Shown here: positions 1 to 6,123 of the stretch, in pieces | Layout of the letters: each line of letters begins with the position of its first letter | Position numbering within the stretch: the first letter of the stretch is position 1 | DNA from: Parcubacteria group bacterium GW2011_GWB1_42_6 | GTDB lineage: Bacteria > Patescibacteriota > Minisyncoccia > Portnoybacterales > GWB1-42-6 | Direction of reading: 5' to 3' | NCBI GenBank assembly: GCA_000997475.1 | Contig: LCEC01000038.1 | Coordinates: 2,293-8,601 of the forward strand | Length of the DNA stretch: 6,309 bases | Notes under the pieces: generated by a model | The model's database searches: none | Told to the model about the DNA's origin: nothing | The model's input: the letters and a program-made list of their open reading frames with translations, nothing else | Made by a program: the position numbers and the translations under genes

Positions 1-1
1 A

Positions 2-1972
2 AGGGCCGGATTTGAAGTCCGTGACGTGCACACCACTTACTATGGCAGAATTTGTCCGATTCAAACTCCCGAAGGCCCGAACATCGGCTTGATCGGAACT
101 TTGGCGACTTTTGCCCGCACTAACGAATTTGGATTTTTGGAAACTCCGTACCGCGTGGTAAAAAACGGCAAAGTGACGGGAGAAATAGTTTATTTGAATG
201 CTTTTGAAGAGCAAAAATATGATATTGCTCACGCGGTTGTTTCGTTGAATAAAGACGGCAGTTTTGTGGAAGACAGAATTCAGGCCAGAGTCCACGGCCA
301 AGCTTCAATCACCAAGAAAGAAAAAATCGATTTGGTTGATGTTTCGCCGCAGCAATTCATTTCCATCGGCACTTCGCTTATTCCTTTTTTGGAACACGAC
401 GACGCGACCCGCGCTCTTATGGGTTCTAACATGCAAAGACAAGCGGTTTCCTGCATTTTGCCGCAAGCCCCATTGGTGGGAACCGGCGTTGAAAAGAAAG
501 CGATTTTCGCCAAAGAGGCCGGCGAAGTAATTGAGGTTGACGCGAGCCATATTGTTGTCAGAAAAGATTCAACCGGCAAAAAATCGGAATTGAACTCGCC
601 AAAAGACGTTTATCATTTGCAAAATTTTACGAGGACCAACCAATTCACGGCTATCAACCAGCATCCGTTGGTTAAAAAAGGACAGAAAGTCAAAAAGGGC
701 GATTTATTGGCGGATGGAGCGGCGACTGAAAATGGCTATTTGGCTCTCGGCCAAAATTTATTGGTGGCCTTTATGTCTTGGAGGGGCGCCAACTATGAAG
801 ACGCGATTATTCTTTCGGAACGCGTGGTTCAGGAAGACCGTTTTACTTCGGTTCATATAGAAGATTTTATTTGCGAAGTTCGCGAAACCAAGTTGGGCGA
901 AGAAATTACCACGCCCGACATCCCGAACGTGGGTGAAGAAAGATTGAAGGATTTGGATGAAGAAGGAATCGTGCGAATCGGCGCGGAAGTGGGACCGAAT
1001 GATATTTTGGTCGGGAAAATTTCTCCCAAAGGCGAAGCTGATTTAACGGCCGAAGAAAGATTATTGCGGGCGATTTTTGGCGAAAAAGCACGCGATGTCA
1101 AAGATACTTCGCTCCGCCTGCCTCACGGCAAACGGGGACGCATCATCGGCATTAAAGTTTTTTCGCGCGAAAAAGGCGATAAACTCACTGCCGGCGTCAT
1201 TAAAATGATTCAGGTGGAGGTGGCTCAATTGAGAAAGGTGATGGTGGGCGACAAGCTTGCCGGCCGGCACGGAAATAAAGGAGTCATTTCAAAAATTCTT
1301 CCGGTTGAAGAAATGCCATATATGAATGACGGAACTTCGGTGGATGTGATTTTGAATCCTTTGGGCGTAGCTTCCCGCATGAATATCGGGCAGATTCTTG
1401 AAACTCACTTAGGCTGGGCGGCCAACGCCTCAAAATTCAAAGCGGTAACTCCGGCTTTGGATGGAGCAACCGAAGAAGATATCAGAGAGGAATTGAAAAA
1501 AGTTAATTTTCCGGAAAACGGAAAAGTGACATTGTTTGACGGACGAACCGGCGAAGCTTTCAGTCAAAAAGTGACAGTCGGCTATATTTATATAATGAAA
1601 CTCCATCACTTGGTGGAAGATAAAATTCATATGCGATCCATCGGCCCTTATTCGTTGATTACCCAGCAGCCTTTAGGCGGCAAGGCGCAATTTGGCGGGC
1701 AACGTTTCGGCGAAATGGAAGTTTGGGCCTTGGAAGGCTATGGCGCCGCTCATACTTTGCAGGAAATGCTCACGATAAAATCCGACGATGTCACTGGCCG
1801 CGCCAACGCTTATGACGCGATTATTCGAGGACTTCCCATCAAGGCTCCGAATATTCCCGCTTCTTTTGATGTGTTGACGGCGGAACTGAAAGCTTTGGGT
1901 TTGGGAGTTGATTTGATGGGAGCCAAAGAACAGTGCGAAGAGAAAGAAAACACAGAAGAGACAGAAAAATAA
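2..1972 (+). CDS. rpoB: DNA-directed RNA polymerase subunit beta, C-terminal part (5' end outside window)
   Basis: Beta is one of the two catalytic-core subunits of bacterial RNA polymerase. The frame is open from base 2 (RAGFEVRDVH...), so the gene enters from the left; a GTG at 26 is an internal valine, not a start. About 656 residues are present, starting near E. coli residue 540, so roughly the N-terminal 40-45% is missing. Visible in order: the rifampicin cluster II stretch around TPEGPNIGLI (about 59-94); SLIPFLEHDDATRALMGSNMQRQAV (about 377-448); the active-site YED (E at 797-799, D at 800-802); the flap region (about 1000-1230); GDKLAGRHGNKG with the two catalytic-centre lysines (1253-1255 and 1277-1279); the NPLGVASRMNIGQILETHLG block (about 1355-1415); and the C-terminal QQPLGGKAQFGGQRFGEMEVWALE anchor to beta prime. 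It ends in an acidic tail and TAA. Oddities are cluster II CPIQTPEG (usually CPIETPEG), VHTTYYGR where VHPTHYGR is common, and AVSCILP where AVPLL-type sequence is common. Length and register are otherwise normal. rpoC follows 133 bases later. Confidence 0.98.
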   Translation, partial: RAGFEVRDVHTTYYGRICPIQTPEGPNIGLIGTLATFARTNEFGFLETPYRVVKNGKVTGEIVYLNAFEEQKYDIAHAVVSLNKDGSFVEDRIQARVHGQASITKKEKIDLVDVSPQQFISIGTSLIPFLEHDDATRALMGSNMQRQAVSCILPQAPLVGTGVEKKAIFAKEAGEVIEVDASHIVVRKDSTGKKSELNSPKDVYHLQNFTRTNQFTAINQHPLVKKGQKVKKGDLLADGAATENGYLALGQNLLVAFMSWRGANYEDAIILSERVVQEDRFTSVHIEDFICEVRETKLGEEITTPDIPNVGEERLKDLDEEGIVRIGAEVGPNDILVGKISPKGEADLTAEERLLRAIFGEKARDVKDTSLRLPHGKRGRIIGIKVFSREKGDKLTAGVIKMIQVEVAQLRKVMVGDKLAGRHGNKGVISKILPVEEMPYMNDGTSVDVILNPLGVASRMNIGQILETHLGWAANASKFKAVTPALDGATEEDIREELKKVNFPENGKVTLFDGRTGEAFSQKVTVGYIYIMKLHHLVEDKIHMRSIGPYSLITQQPLGGKAQFGGQRFGEMEVWALEGYGAAHTLQEMLTIKSDDVTGRANAYDAIIRGLPIKAPNIPASFDVLTAELKALGLGVDLMGAKEQCEEKENTEETEK

Positions 1973-2097
1973 TTTCCAAATTACAAGTCCCAATTTCCAA
2001 TAAAACGTCTAATATCCAATAATTTAATTTCCAAATCAGTCCCCGCCCAGGGTGGGGACACCCTAATTGAAAATTGTAATTTGGAAATTGGAAATTT
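1971..2097. repeat. AT-rich inverted-repeat element filling the rpoB-rpoC gap
   Basis: A perfect 16-base inverted repeat, aatttccaaattacaa at 1971-1986 and its reverse complement at 2074-2089, bounds the gap. The core word aatttccaa occurs at 1971, 1992 and 2026, with a variant (aatatccaa) at 2011. Its complement ttggaaatt occurs at 2081 and 2088. The left arm begins inside the rpoB TAA and the right side ends about 8 bases before the rpoC ATG, so the element takes up practically the whole spacer. I recall similar aatttccaa-type words between genes in Parcubacteria contigs, but I have not searched for them. It may be a dispersed miniature repeat, an mRNA hairpin or processing site between the cistrons, or both. 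No open frame lies inside. Confidence 0.8.
2039..2064 (+). other. GC-rich hairpin(s) at the centre of the rpoB-rpoC spacer
   Basis: Within an AT-rich spacer, 2039-2059 is nearly palindromic: gtccccgcc at 2039-2047 pairs with ggtggggac at 2051-2059 over 9 bp (one G-U pair) around the loop cag. An alternative 6-bp stem, agggtg (2049-2054) with caccct (2059-2064) around the GNRA-type loop ggga, uses the same bases, so the two folds exclude each other. No T-run follows, so this is not a standard terminator. It could be an mRNA stability or processing structure within the rpoBC transcript, or the centre of the surrounding repeat element. Function is unknown. Confidence 0.6.
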
Positions 2098-2105
2098 AAA
2101 AAGCA

Positions 2106-5100
2106 ATGCCCTACAAAGTCACCGATTTTAAAGCGATAAAATTGAAAATGGCCTCGCCCGAGGATATTTTGGGGTGGAGCCACGGCGAAGTTACCAAACC
2201 CGAAACCATAAACTACCGCACGCAAAAACCCGAAAAAGAAGGCTTGTTTTGCGAAAAAATTTTCGGACCGGAAAAAGACTGGGAATGCTATTGCGGAAAA
2301 TATAAAAGAATCCGCTACAAGGGAATTATTTGCGACAAATGCGGCGTGGAAGTGACTCGCGCCATAGTCAGGCGCGAAAGAATGGGACATATCGCTTTGG
2401 CCGCGCCCGTTTCGCATATCTGGTTTTTGCGCGGCGTGCCGTCAAAAATCGGTTTGATTTTGGATATGGGTTTGCAAGAATTAGAGAGAGTTATTTATTT
2501 CGCGAGCTATCTGGTGATCAAAGTTGACGAAACAGCCAGAGAACAAGCGCTGGAAGAAATAGAAAAAGAATTCAAACTGAAATCAAAATCGCTTCCCGAA
2601 GGCAGCTCAATTCAGGCTAAGCAAGCTCTCAAAGAACAAAGAGACAAAGCAATCGCCGAGCTCAAGAATTTAAAACCGCTCGAAACCATTTCCGAAAACG
2701 ATTACTATGATTTGAGCATAAAATACGGCCAGGTTTTTGAAGCCGGTATCGGCGCGGAAGCGGTGAGAAAAGCCTTAAAACAAGTTGATCTGGGAATTTT
2801 GCGCGAAGAACTTTTGATTGAAAAAGAAAAAACTTCCGATCTCGCTCAAAAGAAAGCGGTTAAACGTTTGCGGATTGTGGAAGCGATGGCAAGAGCCGGC
2901 TTGCGGCCCGAATGGATGATTGTCACAATGCTGCCGGTTCTGCCGCCTGATTTGCGGCCGATGGTGGCTCTGGACGGCGGGCGCTACGCCACTTCCGATC
3001 TTAATGATTTGTATCGGCGCGTAATCAATAGAAATAATCGTTTGAAAAAACTTATCGAACTTAACGCGCCCGAAGTTATTTGCCGCAACGAAAAAAGAAT
3101 GTTGCAGGAAGCGGTTGACGCTTTGATTGATAACTCGGCTCGCCGCGGACAAGGCCCCGTGATGGCGGCCACCGGCCAGAAGAGGCAATTGCGCTCTTTG
3201 GCCGATATGTTAAAAGGAAAACAAGGAAGATTCCGCCAAAATTTGCTTGGCAAACGCGTGGATTATTCGGGACGCTCGGTTATTGTTGTCGGTCCGGAAC
3301 TTAAAATTTATCAATGCGGCTTGCCAAAATATATGGCTTTGGAACTTTTCAAACCCTTTGTGATTCAAAAAATCGTTGATCGCGGTTTGGCGCACAACAT
3401 CCGCGGCGCGGGGCATTTGATTGAACAGGAAATAGACGAGGTTTGGGAAATTTTGGAAGAGGCGATTCAGGACAAAAGCGTTTTATTGAACCGCGCTCCC
3501 ACTTTGCATCGTCTGGGCATCCAAGCTTTCAAGCCGGTTTTGATTGAAGGCTCGGCCATTCAGATTCATCCTTTAGTTTGCCCGGCTTTTAACGCCGATT
3601 TTGACGGCGACCAGATGGCCGTTCATTTGCCGCTGACGGCGGAAGCTCAAGATGAAGCGAGCAAAATCATGCTTTCGGCCAACAATCTTTTGAAACCGGC
3701 CACCGGCGATCCTATCGCCACGCCGCGCCAAGATATGATTCTTGGAATTTATTGGATGACTAAAATGGCGGACAGCCTCAAGGGCGAAGGAAAATATTTT
3801 GTTTCTTCCGAAGAAGCGATTTTGAATTATCATTACGGTCAAGTTGATTTGCGCGCGAAAATAAAAGTGAAAATTTCTTCTTTGCCGCCGATCCAAAACG
3901 TGAAAGGCTCGCCCGAAATCAAAGAGGGTGACAAATTCGTGGAAACTTGCGCGGGCCGTCTTATTTTTAATCAAATTTTGCCTTTGGAAATCGGTTTTTT
4001 CAACACTGAAATGAAGAAAAAAGCGATCAATGGCATTGTGGCTGAACTGATCGCCAAATGCGGCGTCAACAAGGCATCCGTGATTTTGGATAAAATAAAA
4101 GAAATTGGATTTGAATACGCCACTTACTCCGGAATCTCGTGGGGAATGGATGATTTGCATGTTCCCAAGGAAAAGAAAGATTTGCTGGCGCAAGCGGAAA
4201 AAGAAGTGGAAACCGTCCACTCGCAATATGTTGAAGGCTTGCTCACTCGCGAAGAACGCCGGTCGAGAATCATTGAAATTTGGTTTTCAATCGTTGACGA
4301 ATTGGGCAAACTCGTGATTCAGGAATTGGATCCGGAAGGATCGGTGCATTTAATGGTGGATTCGGGATCCCGCGGTTCGTGGGGGCAAACTTCGCAGATG
4401 ATGGGTATGAGAGGATTAATGGTTAACCCGGCCGGAGAAATTATCGAATTGCCGGTTAAAAGTTCGTTTAAGGAAGGCCTTAATGTGTTGGAATATTTCA
4501 TTTCTACTCACGGCGCCAGAAAAGGATCTTCCGACACGGCTTTAAGAACTTCAACCGCGGGCTATCTGACTCGCCGTTTGGTTGATGTTTCGCAGGATTT
4601 GGTAATCACGGGAGTTGATTGCGGCGACGACGAAGGAACGATCGTTCACAGAGAAGATGGAAAAGAATTGGGCAGATCGTTGGCTTCAAGGATAGTCGGC
4701 CGCGTTTCTTTGGAAGAAATAAAACACGACGGTCAGACGATTGTTGGCAAAAACGCTTTAATTGATAAAGAAGCGGCGGAAAAAATTGACAAGCTCGGCG
4801 TGGAAACGATCAGAGTCCGTTCGGTGCTCACTTGCAAATCGCGCCACGGAATGTGCCAGATGTGCTATGGTTATGACTTGGGCAAAAACCAACTGGTAAA
4901 ATTGGGTGAAGCGGTGGGCGTGGTTACCGCTCAAGCGATCGGCGAACCGGGAACGCAGCTCACTATGAAAACTTTCCACACCGGAGGCGTGGCGGGCGGC
5001 GGCGACATCACTCAAGGTTTGCCGCGCGTCGAAGAAATTTTTGAATCGCGCATTCCCAAAGGCAAAGCGTTGATGTCGGAAATCGACGGCAAAGTGATTG

Positions 5101-5810
5101 AAATTAAAGAAGAAAATAACCGTTGCGTTGTGAAAATCGCGGGCAGAATTGAAATCGTTCCTCCGGGAGCCAAGAAAACCAAATCGGGCAAGACAGCCAA
5201 GATCGCCGAAAAAGATAAAGTTTATGAAGACCAGGTTCGCGAATATGTCGTGCCTTCCCGCACCGCTTTGTGGATTAAGGAAGGCGAAGCCGTTACCAAA
5301 GGCCAGCAATTGAATGAAGGCCATTTGGATTTGAAAGAGCTTTTTAAATTAGCCGGCCGAGCGAGTGTCCAGAGATATATTATCAGAGAAGTGCAAAATA
5401 TCTACACCTCACAGGGTGAAGGCATTAACGATAAACACATAGAAATTATTATCCGCCAGATGTTCTCCCGCGTGCGCGTGAAAGATCCGGGAGAAACCAA
5501 CCTTTTGATTGGCGATGTGGTTGAAAAACAAAACTTTATGCGTGAAAACGACGCGGCCCGCGCTAAAGGCGCCAAGACCGCCACGGCCGCGCAGCTTTTA
5601 CTTGGCATTTCCAAAGTTGCTTTGACCACGGAAAGCTGGCTCTCGGCGGCTTCCTTCCAGGAAACTACCCGAGTTCTTATTAACGCGGCTTCTCAAGCCA
5701 AAGAAGACAAGCTTCGCGGACTCAAGGAAAATGTGATCATCGGACGATTGATTCCGGCCGGCACGGGTTTTCGCCACGAAGAGCATCGGCAGGAAAATAA
5801 AACGGAATAA
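2106..5810 (+). CDS. rpoC: DNA-directed RNA polymerase subunit beta prime, complete
   Basis: Beta prime forms, with beta, the active centre of RNA polymerase and carries the catalytic magnesium. It has 1234 residues, normal for a bacterial RpoC without large lineage-specific insertions. The ATG at 2106 is chosen because MPYKVTDFKAIKLKMASPEDILGWS is the typical N-terminus; the Shine-Dalgarno is weak. Domains: zinc site 1 with C61, C63, C76, C79; the rudder/lid region near 305-350; switch 2 (RFRQNLLGKRVDYSGRS, 375-391); the catalytic NADFDGDQM loop with D498, D500, D502; the bridge helix and following region (about 787-831, EYFISTHGARKG and GYLTRRLVDV); zinc site 2 with C839, C910, C917, C920; the trigger loop (QAIGEPGTQLTM, 943-961, with M954 and H958); and the C-terminal ESWLSAASFQETTRVLINAA to GLKENVIIGRLIPAGTG (about 1176-1220). 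The trigger loop has K955 where Arg (E. coli R933) is nearly invariant. No insertion interrupts the trigger loop, unlike E. coli. It lies 133 bases after rpoB and ends with TAA before a strong terminator. Confidence 0.99.
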   Translation: MPYKVTDFKAIKLKMASPEDILGWSHGEVTKPETINYRTQKPEKEGLFCEKIFGPEKDWECYCGKYKRIRYKGIICDKCGVEVTRAIVRRERMGHIALAAPVSHIWFLRGVPSKIGLILDMGLQELERVIYFASYLVIKVDETAREQALEEIEKEFKLKSKSLPEGSSIQAKQALKEQRDKAIAELKNLKPLETISENDYYDLSIKYGQVFEAGIGAEAVRKALKQVDLGILREELLIEKEKTSDLAQKKAVKRLRIVEAMARAGLRPEWMIVTMLPVLPPDLRPMVALDGGRYATSDLNDLYRRVINRNNRLKKLIELNAPEVICRNEKRMLQEAVDALIDNSARRGQGPVMAATGQKRQLRSLADMLKGKQGRFRQNLLGKRVDYSGRSVIVVGPELKIYQCGLPKYMALELFKPFVIQKIVDRGLAHNIRGAGHLIEQEIDEVWEILEEAIQDKSVLLNRAPTLHRLGIQAFKPVLIEGSAIQIHPLVCPAFNADFDGDQMAVHLPLTAEAQDEASKIMLSANNLLKPATGDPIATPRQDMILGIYWMTKMADSLKGEGKYFVSSEEAILNYHYGQVDLRAKIKVKISSLPPIQNVKGSPEIKEGDKFVETCAGRLIFNQILPLEIGFFNTEMKKKAINGIVAELIAKCGVNKASVILDKIKEIGFEYATYSGISWGMDDLHVPKEKKDLLAQAEKEVETVHSQYVEGLLTREERRSRIIEIWFSIVDELGKLVIQELDPEGSVHLMVDSGSRGSWGQTSQMMGMRGLMVNPAGEIIELPVKSSFKEGLNVLEYFISTHGARKGSSDTALRTSTAGYLTRRLVDVSQDLVITGVDCGDDEGTIVHREDGKELGRSLASRIVGRVSLEEIKHDGQTIVGKNALIDKEAAEKIDKLGVETIRVRSVLTCKSRHGMCQMCYGYDLGKNQLVKLGEAVGVVTAQAIGEPGTQLTMKTFHTGGVAGGGDITQGLPRVEEIFESRIPKGKALMSEIDGKVIEIKEENNRCVVKIAGRIEIVPPGAKKTKSGKTAKIAEKDKVYEDQVREYVVPSRTALWIKEGEAVTKGQQLNEGHLDLKELFKLAGRASVQRYIIREVQNIYTSQGEGINDKHIEIIIRQMFSRVRVKDPGETNLLIGDVVEKQNFMRENDAARAKGAKTATAAQLLLGISKVALTTESWLSAASFQETTRVLINAASQAKEDKLRGLKENVIIGRLIPAGTGFRHEEHRQENKTE

Positions 5811-5820
5811 TTTGTTTTTC

Positions 5821-5855
5821 AAAAAAACACTCCGCTTCGCGCGGAGTGTTTTTTT
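5821..5855. terminator. Intrinsic terminator after rpoC, symmetrical (usable on both strands)
   Basis: An 8-bp GC-rich stem, cactccgc (5828-5835) with gcggagtg (5841-5848), has a 5-base loop ttcgc and is flanked by A7 (5821-5827) and T7 (5849-5855), which extend the pairing to 15 bp. It starts 10 bases after the rpoC stop. The A-tract/stem/T-tract layout makes an equally good rho-independent terminator in the reverse direction. It probably ends the rpoBC transcript. Confidence 0.94.
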
Positions 5856-5886
5856 ACCCCCTCTTAAATTAAGAGGGGGTTGGGGG
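5856..5886. repeat. 25-base perfect palindrome with C5/G5 tracts, plus a further G5 tract
   Basis: Bases 5856-5880 form a perfect 12-bp inverted repeat around a single central base (5868): A-C5-TCTTAA, then TTAAGA-G5-T. A second G5 tract follows at 5882-5886. It directly abuts the rpoC terminator. No T-run follows on the + strand, so by itself it is a poor terminator. The shape resembles REP-like extragenic palindromes with C and G tracts; membership in a dispersed family is inference. Confidence 0.7.
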
Positions 5887-5916
5887 AGTTATAAAGATAA
5901 TTTCATCGTCTTCTTT

Positions 5917-5940
5917 CCCCCTTTAGAAAGGGGATTTTTT
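5917..5940 (+). terminator. Second hairpin with T-run, terminator-like
   Basis: cccc-ttt (5918-5924) pairs with aaa-gggg (5927-5933) over 7 bp; the loop is formally 2 bases, about 4 if the last pair opens. A T6 run at 5935-5940 follows after one A. This fits a weaker back-up rho-independent terminator on the + strand. The C5 tract (5917-5921) could instead pair with the G5 tracts of the palindrome upstream, so it may be the second half of a two-hairpin extragenic repeat. Confidence 0.55.
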
Positions 5941-5960
5941 AATTAATTCATCTGGGCTTC

Positions 5961-5981
5961 TTGGCAGAGAGATTTTGCCAA
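5961..5981. promoter_or_regulatory. Dyad TTGGCA-N9-TGCCAA just upstream of the -35 box (possible activator or operator site)
   Basis: Perfect 6-base half-sites lie at 5961-5966 and 5976-5981, ending 3 bases before the -35 hexamer. The dyad is centred near -49 relative to the predicted start around 6020, a usual place for an activator dimer. The half-site spacing (15 bases centre to centre) is longer than one helical turn. No regulator can be named from the sequence. Confidence 0.45.
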
Positions 5982-5984
5982 TTC

Positions 5985-6013
5985 TTGACATTGTTGCGAT
6001 CTTAGATTATAGT
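5985..6013 (+). promoter_or_regulatory. Sigma70-type promoter of the PheT-like gene
   Basis: A consensus -35 box TTGACA (5985-5990), a 17-base spacer and a -10 box TATAGT (6008-6013, one mismatch to TATAAT) predict a transcription start near 6019-6022. It points toward the gene starting at 6124 and lies downstream of the rpoC terminators. This supports an independent transcription unit with a leader of about 100 nt. Confidence 0.8.
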
Positions 6014-6019
6014 ATCTAA
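6002..6019. promoter_or_regulatory. Operator-like dyad TTAGAT-N6-ATCTAA around the -10 box
   Basis: Perfect 6-base half-sites at 6002-6007 and 6014-6019 flank the -10 hexamer (6008-6013) with no spare base. A protein bound here would block RNA polymerase, so the position suits a repressor operator. The bases are AT-rich and a chance dyad cannot be ruled out; no regulator is recognisable. Confidence 0.4.
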
Positions 6020-6123
6020 TCATTCTCTTCAGAAAGAGATAGTTCTTAAACAGGCCTATTTTGGGCCAAATCAGGCAGTAAAACCCTGTTTCAAAGGTCA
6101 GCTTAACTGGCCAAGGAGGAAGT
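6020..6123 (+). other. Structured 5' leader of the PheT-like gene
   Basis: This untranslated leader of about 100 nt can form several stems: tctctt (6024-6029) with aagaga (6034-6039), loop caga; aaacagg (6048-6054) with cctgttt (6085-6091); and ggtcag (6096-6101) with ctggcc (6107-6112, one G-U pair), ending just before the Shine-Dalgarno. A competing stem ggcc (6053-6056) with ggcc (6064-6067) and a second cagg (6072-6075) that could also pair with cctg make alternative folds possible. I find no T-box motif and no ATG-started leader peptide. Regulation by this leader is inference. Confidence 0.45.
6113..6120 (+). promoter_or_regulatory. Strong Shine-Dalgarno that fixes the GTG start at 6124
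   Basis: aaggagga is essentially the full anti-16S complement, with 4 bases between GGAGG and the GTG at 6124. It lies at the foot of the 6096-6112 stem. There is no ATG nearby, and the reading frame upstream of 6124 holds a TAA at 6079-6081 with no credible start after it. This makes GTG 6124 the start despite its unusual position for the family. Confidence 0.85.

Noticed and set aside
26..28. GTG as a possible start of rpoB
   Set aside because: The frame is open back to base 2 and the upstream codons encode RAGFEVRD, the conserved residues just before this point in RpoB. It is an internal valine.
1971..2097. CRISPR-like array from repeated aatttccaa words
   Set aside because: The units are only 9-10 bases, have uneven spacing (21, 19 and 15 bases) and occur in both orientations. 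This is an inverted-repeat element, not an array.
1839..2417. Minus-strand open frame of 192 codons across the rpoB-rpoC junction
   Set aside because: It is antisense to two essential genes and runs through the repeat element; composition and lack of motifs point to a chance frame.
3573..4226. Long open frame on the minus strand (217 codons) inside rpoC
   Set aside because: It lies antisense to a highly conserved part of rpoC, its sequence is rich in F, H, N and R as expected of a shadow frame, and it has no ribosome site or recognisable motif.
4758..5324. Minus-strand open frame of 188 codons in the 3' part of rpoC
   Set aside because: Same antisense shadow pattern; no start signal or family resemblance.
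2..5810. Alternative genetic code (TGA read as glycine)
   Set aside because: rpoB and rpoC read through without any in-frame TGA and both end in TAA, so the standard bacterial code explains the window.
6040..6112. Possible tRNA or T-box leader
   Set aside because: A gtttcaaa stretch looks like a T-loop, but no acceptor stem, D-arm or anticodon arm can be built. The T-box sequence AGGGTGG before a terminator is absent from the leader.
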